Below are positions 33,482-41,695 of a DNA stretch of 64,000 nt, piece after piece. Source of the DNA: an uncultured Clostridia bacterium. Lineage in GTDB: Bacteria; Bacillota; Clostridia; Christensenellales; Borkfalkiaceae. How positions within the stretch are numbered: the stretch's first letter is position 1; every line of letters starts with the position of its first letter. Below the pieces are notes generated by a model. The model was given only the letters and a program-made list of their open reading frames with translations, made no database searches and was not told the origin of the DNA. The position numbers were made by a program, and so were the translations under genes. The DNA lies in assembly GCA_944359365.1 (NCBI GenBank), contig CALVST010000002.1, positions 1-64,000 of the forward strand. The letters run 5' to 3'.

Positions 33482-33520
33482 CCCTGATACAGCGTGCCGC
33501 GCCGCGGCAAAAGGACAGTT

Positions 33521-34399
33521 ATGCTTGCCGAGATCATGGATATCGTTCTGGACGCGCTTTTAGACAGTCTGAAAGTGTTTCCTTTCCTGTTTTTGATGTA
33601 TGTGCTTATCGAATTTCTGGAAAGCCGCACAAACATCACCAAAAACAAAAATATTTTGCGCGGGAGCCTTGCGCCTCTTTTGGGTGCGGCTACGGGCATC
33701 GTTCCGCAGTGCGGGTTTTCCGTCATGGCGGCAAAGCTGTACGATAAAAAGATCATCCGCACGGGCACCGTTCTTGCGGTGTTTCTCGCCACAAGCGACG
33801 AGGCGCTCATCATTCTGCTCTCTTCGGGGAGCAGTGCCGTCGCGGTCATGCCGCTCATTGCCGTCAAATTCGCGGTCGCCGTGGGCGTCGGGTATCTCTT
33901 CAACGCGCTGCTGCGCAGAGAAAGGCTTTCGGAACTTGCGGAAGGGGAGGAAGTGCACGGCACGCCCTGCGGGCACGACCACGAGGAAGACGGCAAACTG
34001 CGCCGTTACCTGCTCCATCCGCTGCTGCACTCGCTCGAAATTTTCGCGTATATCCTCATCGTCAACCTCGCGTTCGGGTTTGCCATGCACTATGCGGAAG
34101 GCGCGATCACCTCTTTTTTGCAGGGCGGGTATTGGTTTCAGCCGCTCATTGCGGGGCTCGTGGGGCTTATACCCAACTGCGCGTCGAGCGTGCTCGTTAC
34201 GCAGAGCTATGTGCTCGGCGCGCTCTCTTTCGGCGGCATGGTAGCAGGGCTGTGCGCGAACGCGGGGCTGGGGTTCGTCATTTTGTTCAAAAACGTAAGG
34301 GAATGGAAGCGCAACCTCGCGCTGCTCGCTATTTTGTACGCCGTAAGCGTCGCGGTCGGCTACGCGGTGCTCGGCGTGATGCAGCTGTTCGGCATCTGA
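33521..34399 (+). CDS. ArsP_2-like ten-TM heavy-metal permease
   Basis: 292 residues. Two homologous halves of about five membrane segments each: the first has LAPLLGAATGIVPQCGFSVM, the second AGLVGLIPNCASSVLVTQSY. The paired GxxPxC motifs, each with a conserved Cys, fit the putative metal/metalloid exporter family (ArsP_2, often labelled putative manganese transporter). A loop between the halves has CGHDHEED, a His/Cys/acid cluster that may bind metal. The ATG at 33521 has AAAGGA; GTG 33494 is an alternative. Preceded by a promoter and a possible attenuator. Confidence 0.8.
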   Translation: MLAEIMDIVLDALLDSLKVFPFLFLMYVLIEFLESRTNITKNKNILRGSLAPLLGAATGIVPQCGFSVMAAKLYDKKIIRTGTVLAVFLATSDEALIILLSSGSSAVAVMPLIAVKFAVAVGVGYLFNALLRRERLSELAEGEEVHGTPCGHDHEEDGKLRRYLLHPLLHSLEIFAYILIVNLAFGFAMHYAEGAITSFLQGGYWFQPLIAGLVGLIPNCASSVLVTQSYVLGALSFGGMVAGLCANAGLGFVILFKNVREWKRNLALLAILYAVSVAVGYAVLGVMQLFGI

Positions 34400-34415
34400 T
34401 AATTTTGTAAAATGG

Positions 34416-34447
34416 TACCCCTTCCGCGGCGGCGAAAGGGGTTTTTT
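34416..34447 (+). terminator. Intrinsic terminator after the permease
   Basis: Stem ACCCCTTCCGC / GCGAAAGGGGT with a T-run. Confidence 0.8.
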
Positions 34448-34480
34448 ACTCGGTTTCGGCGGAAAAAAATAAAAAACCCC

Positions 34481-34509
34481 TTGAAATGGCGGCACATATG
34501 TGGTATGAT
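34481..34509 (+). promoter_or_regulatory. Promoter of the sensory hydrogenase cluster
   Basis: TTGAAA (34481-34486) and TATGAT (34504-34509), spacer 17 bases. The spacer contains the palindrome CACATATGTG (34493-34502). A related GCAC-GCATAT-GTGC (34554-34567) lies in the leader; together they may form an operator pair. Confidence 0.7.
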
Positions 34510-34598
34510 AATAACGGCGGCAAATTCCGCCCGTAAAATCTTCAAATTCGCCCGCACGCATATGTGCGGCGGGGCAAATTTATATCGGGAGATCGTTT

Positions 34599-34937
34599 AT
34601 GACAATCAAGGAAGTAGTCAAATTGCTTGACGCGGAGATCTTGTGCGGGGAAGACCGCCTCGACACCGAAATACACACCGCCTGCGGTTCGGACATGATG
34701 AGCGACGTGCTCGCTTACGTCAAGGACCAGTCGGTGCTTTTGACGGGGCTTTTGAACCCGCAGGTCGTGCGCACGGCGGAGATGATGGATATGCTCTGCA
34801 TCGTATTCGTGCGCGGCAAAAGGCCCGAACAGCCCGTCATAGACCTCGCAAGGGAAAAGGGCATCGTGCTTTTGAGCACCGAAAAGCGGCTGTTCGTTGC
34901 CTGCGGCATCCTTTACACCAACGGGTTGGGTGGCTGA
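34599..34937 (+). CDS. DRTGG-domain protein
   Basis: 112 residues. Single DRTGG-type domain: MTIKEVVKLLDAEILCGEDR, then ACGSDMMSDVLAYVKDQSVL and VRTAEMMDMLCIVFVRGKRP. Such domains occur in regulatory proteins (for example with CBS domains or in phosphotransacetylases) and as small stand-alone genes beside [FeFe]-hydrogenases in Clostridia. Ligand unknown. First gene of the cluster: GGGAG before the ATG, and the stop is one base from the next start. Confidence 0.8.
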   Translation: MTIKEVVKLLDAEILCGEDRLDTEIHTACGSDMMSDVLAYVKDQSVLLTGLLNPQVVRTAEMMDMLCIVFVRGKRPEQPVIDLAREKGIVLLSTEKRLFVACGILYTNGLGG

Positions 34938-34938
34938 C

Positions 34939-35361
34939 ATGGGGGAGTGCATACGGCTCGAATACGACGTAGACGGTACCAATTTTTCGTCTGCGGGCAA
35001 TGCGAGCGAAAGCGTCAAGCGCACGTTGAAGCAAATGGGCGTCGACGCGGCGTCCGTGCGGCGGGTAGCCATCGCCATGTACGAGGGTGAAATAAACATG
35101 GTCATCCACGCGCACGGCGGCAAAGCGGTGGCGGAAATATATCCCGACCGCATCGAGATCTGCCTGCAAGACAGCGGTCCCGGCATCGCGGATATAGACC
35201 TTGCGATGAAGGCGGGGTATTCTACCGCAACGGAGAATATCCGCAGTCTCGGCTTTGGTGCGGGCATGGGGCTGCCGAACATGAAAAAATACAGCGACGA
35301 GATGCGGATAGAATCCACCGTAGGCGTGGGAACGACCGTATTCCTGCGCATAAATTTTTGA
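34939..35361 (+). CDS. Anti-sigma-type ATP-binding protein (HATPase, RsbW/SpoIIAB-like)
   Basis: 140 residues. GHKL ATPase fold: N-box region RVAIAMYEGEINMVIHAHGG (about 46-65), G1 box LQDSGPGIADID (about 80-91), G2 region GFGAGMGLPNMKKYSD (about 112-127) and the last strand VGTTVFLRI. It is a single domain without a histidine phosphorylation site, so it is more like an anti-sigma/serine kinase or an ATP sensor than a two-component kinase. It starts one base after the preceding DRTGG gene. Probable signalling partner of the hydrogenase-like protein next door. Confidence 0.85.
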   Translation: MGECIRLEYDVDGTNFSSAGNASESVKRTLKQMGVDAASVRRVAIAMYEGEINMVIHAHGGKAVAEIYPDRIEICLQDSGPGIADIDLAMKAGYSTATENIRSLGFGAGMGLPNMKKYSDEMRIESTVGVGTTVFLRINF

Positions 35362-35400
35362 GCGCCGAGCAGGCGCGAAGGGAAAATGAAGGGTGAAAAA

Positions 35401-36639
35401 ATGGCGGTCACGCTGAAAACGGTCGTGCTCGACAGCGAAAAGTGCATCGGATGCATCACCTGTATGCGGCGATGCCCTACGGAAGCGATACGCATCGAGA
35501 ACGGAAAAGCTAAAATTTTATATGACAAGTGCATCAACTGCGGCGAATGCGTAAGGAGCTGCAAGGGCGGGGCAAAGCGCCCCGTGTACGACAGTTTTGA
35601 TCTCGTGGCAAGCTATAAATACAAAATAGCGCTGCCGTCCCCCTCTCTTTTCGGGCAGTTCAACAACCTCGACGATCCGAATTACGTCATCGAGGGGCTT
35701 TTGGCGCTCGGATTCGACGAGGTTTTCGAGGTAGGGCTTGCGGCAGAACTCGTAACCGACTGCACTAAAAAACTGATGGAAAACAAAGATCTCGCCCGCC
35801 CCGTCATCAGCACGGCGTGCCCTGCCGTGGCGGAGCTGATCTTGTTAAAATTCCACGAGCTTGCAGACCATATGCTGCCCGTGTATGCGCCCGCAAAAAT
35901 AGCGGCAAAGCTCGCTAAAAAGCAGGCGCTCGAAAAGGGCGTCCCTGCGGACGACATCGGCATATTTTTTATCTCGCCCTGCCCGGCGAAGGTGTATTCC
36001 CTGCATAAGGAAGAAGTTTCCGAAACCAAGTACATATCCGGCGTGCTTTCGCAGAGCGACATCTATTTCCGCCTTGTGGACAAGATGAACAAGATCAAGA
36101 ACCCGCGCAAGCTCGGCAAGTGCGGCTACTCGGGCATCGGCTGGGGCTCTTCGGGCGGAGAGAGCAATTCTTTGGGGCTCGGGAATTATATCCACTGTTC
36201 GGGCACCCGCAACATTTTGGAGCTTCTGAAAGAGATGAGCGACGGCAAGCTGGACGGCGGTGCAGACTTCGTGGAGATGAATATGTGCCCGGGCGGCTGC
36301 GTGGGCGGCGTTCTGAATGTGGAAAATCCCTTCATCGCGCGCAATAAAATGCGTCAGCTTGCCGACAAAATGAAAATACCGCCCGCCACCATGGCAGAAT
36401 ACGGGCTTGACGAGAGCTTTTTCATTTGGGATAAGGTCCCCGAGCCGTCCACTTCTTTTCAGTTAGACAAGAACCGCTTCGTTGCGATGCAGAAGCTGAT
36501 GAAGGTGGAAGAATACCTCAAAAAACTGCCCGGCATCGACTGCGGCGCGTGCGGCGCGCCCACCTGCCGCTGCCATGCGGAAGACGTGGTAATGAACGGC
36601 GGCACGCTCGACTGCGTGAAATTGGAGGAAAGAAAATGA
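35401..36639 (+). CDS. [FeFe]-hydrogenase-like iron-sulfur protein, putative sensory type
   Basis: 412 residues. Two N-terminal 4Fe-4S motifs (CIGCITCMRRCP about 15-26, CINCGECVRSC about 44-54), then a compact H-cluster domain with candidate ligands C140 (STACPAV), C194 (SPCPAK), C296 and C300 (MNMCPGGC). These correspond to the L1, L2 and L3 motifs, but L1 is reduced from TSCCP. The C-terminus has CGACGAPTCRCHAEDV (about 381-396), a further Fe-S motif. This layout and the DRTGG/HATPase/PHP neighbours match the putative sensory hydrogenases of Clostridia. Start ambiguous: ATG 35401 has GAAGGGTG; ATG 35386 also has a site. Confidence 0.85.
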   Translation: MAVTLKTVVLDSEKCIGCITCMRRCPTEAIRIENGKAKILYDKCINCGECVRSCKGGAKRPVYDSFDLVASYKYKIALPSPSLFGQFNNLDDPNYVIEGLLALGFDEVFEVGLAAELVTDCTKKLMENKDLARPVISTACPAVAELILLKFHELADHMLPVYAPAKIAAKLAKKQALEKGVPADDIGIFFISPCPAKVYSLHKEEVSETKYISGVLSQSDIYFRLVDKMNKIKNPRKLGKCGYSGIGWGSSGGESNSLGLGNYIHCSGTRNILELLKEMSDGKLDGGADFVEMNMCPGGCVGGVLNVENPFIARNKMRQLADKMKIPPATMAEYGLDESFFIWDKVPEPSTSFQLDKNRFVAMQKLMKVEEYLKKLPGIDCGACGAPTCRCHAEDVVMNGGTLDCVKLEERK

Positions 36640-36965
36640 ATGTGCGCGAATTTGCCGCCAAGGCGGGCTATACCGTGTTTGCGGAGGGGGAAGAGCGGCA
36701 GATAGAGAGCGGATACTGCGGCGATTTTTTGAGCAACATCATCTCCCGCGCGCCCGACTCCTGCGCGTGGCTGACCGTCATGAACAACGTGAACGTTGCG
36801 GCCGTCGCAACGCTGATCGACTGCGCCTGCATTATTTTATGCGAGGGCGTATCTCCCGACGAGGCGCTGCTTGCCCGCGCCAAATCATTGCCCGTATGGC
36901 TTTTGGGGGCGCAGGGCAACGTGTTCGAAGAGGCGAAAAAGGTTTCCGCACTCTGCGGCGTATAA
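36636..36965 (+). CDS. Second DRTGG-like protein
   Basis: 109 residues. Overall pattern like the first DRTGG protein: EFAAKAGYTVFAEGEERQIE, a Cys-containing YCGDFLSNIISRAP, TVMNNVNVAAVATLIDCACI (aligned with TGLLNPQVVRTAEMMDMLCI of the first) and a C-terminal VWLLGAQGNVFEEAKKVSAL. It overlaps the hydrogenase stop (ATGA), so it is coupled. It may dimerise with the other DRTGG protein; inference from similar fold and placement. Confidence 0.75.
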   Translation: MNVREFAAKAGYTVFAEGEERQIESGYCGDFLSNIISRAPDSCAWLTVMNNVNVAAVATLIDCACIILCEGVSPDEALLARAKSLPVWLLGAQGNVFEEAKKVSALCGV

Positions 36966-37087
36966 CAGCGCGCGTTTGCCGATAATTGCATCCTGTTGCG
37001 CCGCCGTCGGCGGCGCTTCGCTTATATTCCGTGCGCGATATGGTGCGCCGAAGGCGCCTCGCCGTGCAAAAAAGAAGGAGGGGAAAC

Positions 37088-37783
37088 ATGAAATTATTTT
37101 ACGACTTTCATATTCATTCGTGTTTAAGCCCCTGCGGCGACGATGACAATACGCCCAACAACATCGTGAACATGGCGCTCATCAAGGGGCTGAACGTCAT
37201 CGCGCTTTCCGATCACAACACGGGCAAAAACTGCCCCGCGGCAATGGCGGCGGGCAAAAAAAACGGGCTCGTCGTTCTTCCCGCCATGGAACTTACCACG
37301 AGCGAAGATATCCACATCCTCTGCCTGTTTGAAAAGTACGAGGACCTTGCGAAGTTGGAAAACCATATCCAAAACACTCGTTTGAAAATAAAAAACAAGC
37401 CCGAGGTGTTCGGGCATCAGCGCATTTTAGACGAAAACGACGAGCAGATCGGGGAAGAGGAGCATCTGCTCATCGTAAGCTCGGGCATTTCCGTGGAAGA
37501 AGTTGCCGCGCTCGTCAAGGGATTCGGCGGCATACCCGTTCCCGCGCATATCGACAAGCAGGCGAACGGCATCGTCGGCATATTGGGCTCCTTCGATTAC
37601 AATTTGGGGTTCGAACTGATCGAATGCACCGTCGACTCGGGCGTAAAACTGCCGCAGATCACCGATTCCGACGCGCATTACCTTTGGGATATTTCCGAAG
37701 CGGAACACTTTATAGAGGCGGAAAGCTGTTCGGCGCACGGCGTGTTCGCGGCGCTTAAAAGAATGTGCAGGCAGGGGGAATAA
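37088..37783 (+). CDS. PHP-domain metal-dependent phosphoesterase
   Basis: 231 residues. PHP motif I FHIHSCLSPCGDD (about 7-19), ALSDHNTGKN (about 40-49), PAMELTT (about 63), PVPAHIDKQANG (about 157-168) and ITDSDAHYLWD (about 197-207) provide the His/Asp/Glu metal ligands. Related to TrpH/YciV nucleoside phosphate phosphatases. Last gene of the hydrogenase cluster and separated from the second DRTGG gene by about 120 bases. Could act on a small phosphorylated signal (inference). Confidence 0.85.
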   Translation: MKLFYDFHIHSCLSPCGDDDNTPNNIVNMALIKGLNVIALSDHNTGKNCPAAMAAGKKNGLVVLPAMELTTSEDIHILCLFEKYEDLAKLENHIQNTRLKIKNKPEVFGHQRILDENDEQIGEEEHLLIVSSGISVEEVAALVKGFGGIPVPAHIDKQANGIVGILGSFDYNLGFELIECTVDSGVKLPQITDSDAHYLWDISEAEHFIEAESCSAHGVFAALKRMCRQGE

Positions 37784-37818
37784 CTTCGGCTTTTCTCGGC
37801 ATTTTTTAGGAGATTTTT

Positions 37819-38292
37819 ATGATAGAAAAGGTCAAAGAATACTTGAAACGGTTCGGAATGGATGGGAAGATCATCGAATTGCCCGTTTCGTCGGCAACGG
37901 TAGAGCTTGCCGCAAAGGCGCTTTCTGTAGAGCCTTGCCGCATCGCAAAGACGCTCTCTTTCCGCGCGGGCGATAAGGTGGTGCTCGTCGTTGCGGCGGG
38001 CGACGCACGCATAGACAACCGCAAATTCAAGGAGTTTTTCGGCGCGAAGGCGAAGATGCTTTCGGCGGATGAGGCGGAAACGCTCGTCGGGCACGCCGTG
38101 GGCGGCGTGTGCCCCTTTGCCGTCAACGAAGGCGTCGGGGTTTACCTCGACGTGTCTTTGAAAAGGTTCCGAACCGTGTTCCCCGCCTGCGGCAGTTCCA
38201 ACAGCGCAATAGAGCTTGCGCCGGGCGAACTTGCGGAGTACGCCTCGAATTTCATGGGCTGGGCGGACGTGTGCAAGAGCGCGGAAAGCTGA
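37819..38292 (+). CDS. YbaK/EbsC-family aminoacyl-tRNA deacylase
   Basis: 157 residues. INS/YbaK domain: AAKALSVEPCRIAKTLSFRA (catalytic Lys), VLVVAAGDARID, FGAKAKMLSADEAETLVGHA (about 74-93) and VGGVCPFAV, with FRTVFPACGSSNSAIELAP near the C-terminus. Hydrolyses mischarged tRNA such as Cys-tRNA(Pro) or Ala-tRNA(Pro). Both Lys and the GxxP-like loop are present, so it is probably active. Follows the PHP gene by 35 bases. Confidence 0.88.
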   Translation: MIEKVKEYLKRFGMDGKIIELPVSSATVELAAKALSVEPCRIAKTLSFRAGDKVVLVVAAGDARIDNRKFKEFFGAKAKMLSADEAETLVGHAVGGVCPFAVNEGVGVYLDVSLKRFRTVFPACGSSNSAIELAPGELAEYASNFMGWADVCKSAES

Positions 38293-38379
38293 ATTTTGTC
38301 CGCACCGCGAAAAAGACCATATTACATCTTTATTACAAAAAGCGGACAACTTTATTGCAACTTTTTCGTATAATAAATA

Positions 38380-38512
38380 CGGAAGGGGCGGTTAGGGGAA
38401 AAAGAAGCCGCACTCTTTACCGCCGGATGCGGCGGAATCACCTGCTGCGAGGAGGAAAATTCCGCGCAGGAACAAGAGAATGTTCTCCCGCTTTTGCGGG
38501 AGATTTTTTATA
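38380..38512 (+). ncRNA. Orphan small RNA candidate
   Basis: A TATAAT at 38369-38374 (-35 poor) is followed by about 130 bases with three predicted hairpins: GCGGTT...AAGCCGC (about 38388-38412), CCGCC-GGATGC-GGCGG (about 38420-38437), CCTGCTGCG...CGCGCAGG with an AGGAGG in its loop (about 38441-38469). It ends with an intrinsic terminator TCTCCCGCTTTTGCGGGAGA plus T-run (38485-38512). No reading frame of note. It does not show the SRP or 6S signatures. Placed alone between ybaK and a convergent gene. Confidence 0.45.
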
Positions 38513-38516
38513 CGGT

Positions 38517-38546
38517 AAAAGGCACGGCAACCGCCGCGCCTTTTCC
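38517..38546. terminator. Bidirectional terminator between convergent genes
   Basis: AAAAGGCACGGC-AACC-GCCGCGCCTTTT; T-run on both strands. Likely ends the minus-strand lipoprotein transcript. Confidence 0.7.
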
Positions 38547-38585
38547 GTTGCAATGTTTTTTGTTTCGCGCCGTGTACGGGCGGGC

Positions 38586-40190
38586 TTACGAAATGTTGCC
38601 TTGCATATCCGCGGCGGGCGTGAACGAAAAATCGATCTGAAAAGTATAGGTGTATTCCGTGGTTTCGCCATCCGTCGTTGTGGTCGCCAAATACAATTGA
38701 TAAGATATCACTACGGGCGAATTCTGCAGATCGATCACATATGTTGTTCCGCCGTATTCGTTTTTTACGGATCTGTTCCCCGGCAGGAACGATTTTAACG
38801 TAAAGTCGAGGATGCGGCCCGGTATGCTCATCGCCGCTTTGAAGTCGATCAGGTCTTCATATACGGCGCGCTGTTCTACAAAGTCGGTGATCTTCGTGTT
38901 AGTCTTGATGTCGTAAAAAACTTTAACGGACTCCGTCGTTTGCGCGCCTTGCGGGTAATAGGCCGCGGAGCCGTCCCAATAATATAAAGAGTTCTCGTCA
39001 TTCGGATAAAATTCCGTTACGCCTGCGTTTTTATTCGTAAGCGTTACTTTGTTGAGGGCGCCGCCCCGCGCTTCCTCTAAACCTTGCAACGAAAGGGTGT
39101 ACGAATAGTCGTTCGTACTGCCCTCGTATTCGCAGGGCGCTTTGGTGATGGTGTATTTGCCGTTTTCCTCCGTGAGTTCTTCTTCGAACACAAATACTTT
39201 CACCTCGGACAGGTCGAGCGTTCCGTTCAGGGCATTGAGCCCGAAAGAAAAGTCGGCGATGCTGCCTTCCGCTTTCGGATAAAAAGTTACTTCCTCGTCG
39301 CCGATATCCCACACGCTGCCGAAGCCGCCGAAATACCAGGAATACAGGTCGAGCGTGCTCTTGTCGAGCGTCAAATCGATTTCCGTGGGGAAAACGTGCT
39401 CTCCGTAGTTCGTCGCCTGAATATAATAGGCATGATCGTCGCTTTCGCTCTCGTAGATACTGTTCTGCGGCGCGTCTTCGCCGATCTGCACGAAAGAGTT
39501 GCTGTAAAAAGCGCCGTGCGGATATCTTTCGGAACGCAGCCGTATGACACCCCCTGCGGCATTCGGCTCGTTTGTCCCCGTCAGTTCGGAATAGGTCGTC
39601 CAAGAGTCGTTTTCGGTCAAAGCGTGCAGGCTGCGCCAGCTTCCGCCCGCCCATACCTCGAAAGAGTTATAAATGCTTTCCTGCATCGCCTTATGTTCGG
39701 CGGTGGGGTAGTCCGGATTTTCGGCGGTGGGGTACATCGGCACGTCCGTTTCCGTAAAATTCAATTTGATCTTATACTCGTCGCAGGTCAGATCGAGCGT
39801 GCGGTCGGCAGATACCGCGTCCAGCGTTATCTCGCCCGCTTTGCGGGCATTCGCCGCGACCTGTTCCACTGCGTACCCGCCGTCGAGCGCAAAGGCGGAA
39901 AGTTCACGTTCGCCCTCAAACAGTTTGAGGGTGTTCGCGTCATAATAATCCGTCAGATAAACTTCTATCGTCATGCCCTTTCCGTCCTTTGCTTCGGCTT
40001 GCGTGCAGTGAGAAGAACCGGCGCCTTCGTAGGAGAAATAAATTTCGGCGGTATCGGTAACCTTTTCGCCGTTGAAAGTAAAATCGATCGTGTGCGTTTC
40101 CGCCCCGCCGTCGTTGCCGCAGGCGGCCGCCAGGCACAGGCACGCGGCGCAAAGCGCCAGCAGTATACCCGTCAAAAATAGTTTTTTCAT
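38586..40190 (-). CDS. Large secreted lipoprotein of unknown function
   Basis: 534 residues. Signal KKLFLTGILLALCAACLCLA with lipobox LAAC, then CGNDGG. The mature protein is acidic and rich in Thr, Tyr, Ser and Glu, predicted all-beta, with no cysteines and repeated LDLS/LDLT-type strands, suggesting tandem Ig- or jelly-roll-like domains. DNA between 150 and 330 contains a Trp-rich surface (WAGGSWRSLHALTENDSWTT) that could bind carbohydrate. No recognised family. Own promoter (40312-40340). Could be a surface binding protein like the three lipoproteins of the sugar locus. Confidence 0.75.
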   Translation of the reverse strand: MKKLFLTGILLALCAACLCLAAACGNDGGAETHTIDFTFNGEKVTDTAEIYFSYEGAGSSHCTQAEAKDGKGMTIEVYLTDYYDANTLKLFEGERELSAFALDGGYAVEQVAANARKAGEITLDAVSADRTLDLTCDEYKIKLNFTETDVPMYPTAENPDYPTAEHKAMQESIYNSFEVWAGGSWRSLHALTENDSWTTYSELTGTNEPNAAGGVIRLRSERYPHGAFYSNSFVQIGEDAPQNSIYESESDDHAYYIQATNYGEHVFPTEIDLTLDKSTLDLYSWYFGGFGSVWDIGDEEVTFYPKAEGSIADFSFGLNALNGTLDLSEVKVFVFEEELTEENGKYTITKAPCEYEGSTNDYSYTLSLQGLEEARGGALNKVTLTNKNAGVTEFYPNDENSLYYWDGSAAYYPQGAQTTESVKVFYDIKTNTKITDFVEQRAVYEDLIDFKAAMSIPGRILDFTLKSFLPGNRSVKNEYGGTTYVIDLQNSPVVISYQLYLATTTTDGETTEYTYTFQIDFSFTPAADMQGNIS

Positions 40191-40576
40191 AGTTTCCTCC
40201 CTTCATATGAATTTATTTTTCAGAGCGGCCGGGTTGCGGCCCGATCTTTGTACCGAACATACGCTTTTGCGGGGCATTCGGAAACCGCATTGTATAGCCG
40301 TTTCCAATACGATTATATCATACCTTATTACATAATGCAAGTATTTGCGGAATTTTAATATTTTACCGCCGATCCACGCAGATCCCGCAAGAGCGTATTT
40401 TGCGGCCCGTTTGCGCGGCGGAACGTGGCAAATTTTGCCGAATCGCGGCGGCCGAGCGTTTCAAAAGCCGCGCCGCTTGACTTTTTTGCCGAAAGGGAGT
40501 ATGATTATTTTATCATAAAAAGTTTTCCGCGCGGCACCTTTTACGGGCGCCTGCGCGGCGCATACGAAGGAGAAAA
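40191..40576. other. Divergent intergenic region (386 bases)
   Basis: Holds two divergent promoters. For the lipoprotein on the minus strand: TTGCAT (40335-40340) and TATAAT (40312-40317), spacer 17. For hisC on the plus strand: TTGACT (40477-40482) and TATGAT (40500-40505), spacer 17. The GC-rich DNA between has no convincing gene; short inverted GCGGCC/GGCCGC stems occur near 40440-40475. Confidence 0.75.
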
Positions 40577-41641
40577 ATGAAGAGCTTTCTGAGCAAGACC
40601 GCGCGCGAGATCGCGCCTTATACAGCGGGAGAACAGCCGTCGGACAAAAAGTATGTAAAACTCAACACCAACGAGAACCCGTACCCGCCCTCGCCCAAGG
40701 CGCTCGAGGCGTATAAGAACTTGGATTTTTCTTCCCTCAAACTGTACCCTCCGTTGGAAATGAAGGCGCTTCGGGCGGCGATCGCCGCGGCGGAGGGTGT
40801 TTCGCCCGAAAACGTGTTCTGCGGCAACGGCAGCGACGAAATTTTGGCGCTGTGTTTCCCCGCCTTTTTCGACGAGGGCGGGGAAGGCGCCGCTTTTGCC
40901 GACGTAACATATTCCTTCTATCCCGTTTTTGCCGATTTTTTCAAGATACCGAAAAAAGTGATACCGCTCGAAGAGGACTTTACACTCGACCTCGGTAAAC
41001 TCACGAAAGTTCCCGCGCAGGGGGCGATCGTGGCGAACCCCAACGCGCCTACGGGCATAGGCATACCGCTTTCCGAAATAGAGGCGTTCGTCAGGGCAAA
41101 CGGGGAGCGCGTCGTCATTCTGGACGAGGCGTATATGCCGTTTTTTGACCAAAGTGCCGCACCGCTCACGAAAAAGTATAAAAATCTCGTCGTGGTAAAG
41201 ACCTTTTCCAAGGGGTATTCGCTTGCAGGCATGCGCTGCGGCTATGCCGTAGCGGACGCGTCGCTCATTTCGGGGCTGGAGCGCTGCCGCGACTGTTTCA
41301 ATTCCTACCCCGTAGACAGCGTTTGCCAGGCCGTCTGCGCGGCGGCGATCGCCGACGGGGCGTACTATAAGGAAAAAAATGCGCTCGTCATCTCCGAGCG
41401 GGAACGCCTTTCCGAAGCGCTGGAAGCGCTCGGGTTCGTCGTTTTGCCGAGTGCGGCGAACTTCGTGTTCGCGCGCCATCCACGCTTTTCGGGGCGGAAG
41501 GTGTACGAAGAACTGCGCGCGCGCGGCGTGCTGGTCAGGCATTTCCAAAAGGAACGCATCAGTGAATTCTGCCGCATCACGGTCGGCTCGAAAGAGGAAA
41601 ACGACGCGCTTTTGTCGGCGCTTGAAGGGTTCATAAAATAA
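40577..41641 (+). CDS. hisC: HisC-like class I/II aminotransferase
   Basis: 354 residues. LNTNENPYPPSPKALEAY at the N-terminus, GNGSDEILALCFPAF (about 84-98), NPNAPTGIGIP (about 153), DEAYMPF (about 189) and the PLP lysine in KTFSKGYSLAGMRCGYA (about 211-227) are histidinol-phosphate aminotransferase signatures. Family members also act on aromatic amino acids or in other pathways. No other his gene is in the window, so true histidine synthesis is not shown. GAAGGAG precedes the ATG. Promoter 40477-40505. Confidence 0.85.
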   Translation: MKSFLSKTAREIAPYTAGEQPSDKKYVKLNTNENPYPPSPKALEAYKNLDFSSLKLYPPLEMKALRAAIAAAEGVSPENVFCGNGSDEILALCFPAFFDEGGEGAAFADVTYSFYPVFADFFKIPKKVIPLEEDFTLDLGKLTKVPAQGAIVANPNAPTGIGIPLSEIEAFVRANGERVVILDEAYMPFFDQSAAPLTKKYKNLVVVKTFSKGYSLAGMRCGYAVADASLISGLERCRDCFNSYPVDSVCQAVCAAAIADGAYYKEKNALVISERERLSEALEALGFVVLPSAANFVFARHPRFSGRKVYEELRARGVLVRHFQKERISEFCRITVGSKEENDALLSALEGFIK

Positions 41642-41695
41642 AAAACAGTAAAAATTTCGCACATAAGAGGAAAAATTTGATATCGGGAGCCTTTT

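Noticed and set aside
38380..38512. Small SRP RNA
   Set aside because: The GGAA tetraloop with its conserved asymmetric bulge (CCGGAAGGAAGCAGCC-like) is absent.
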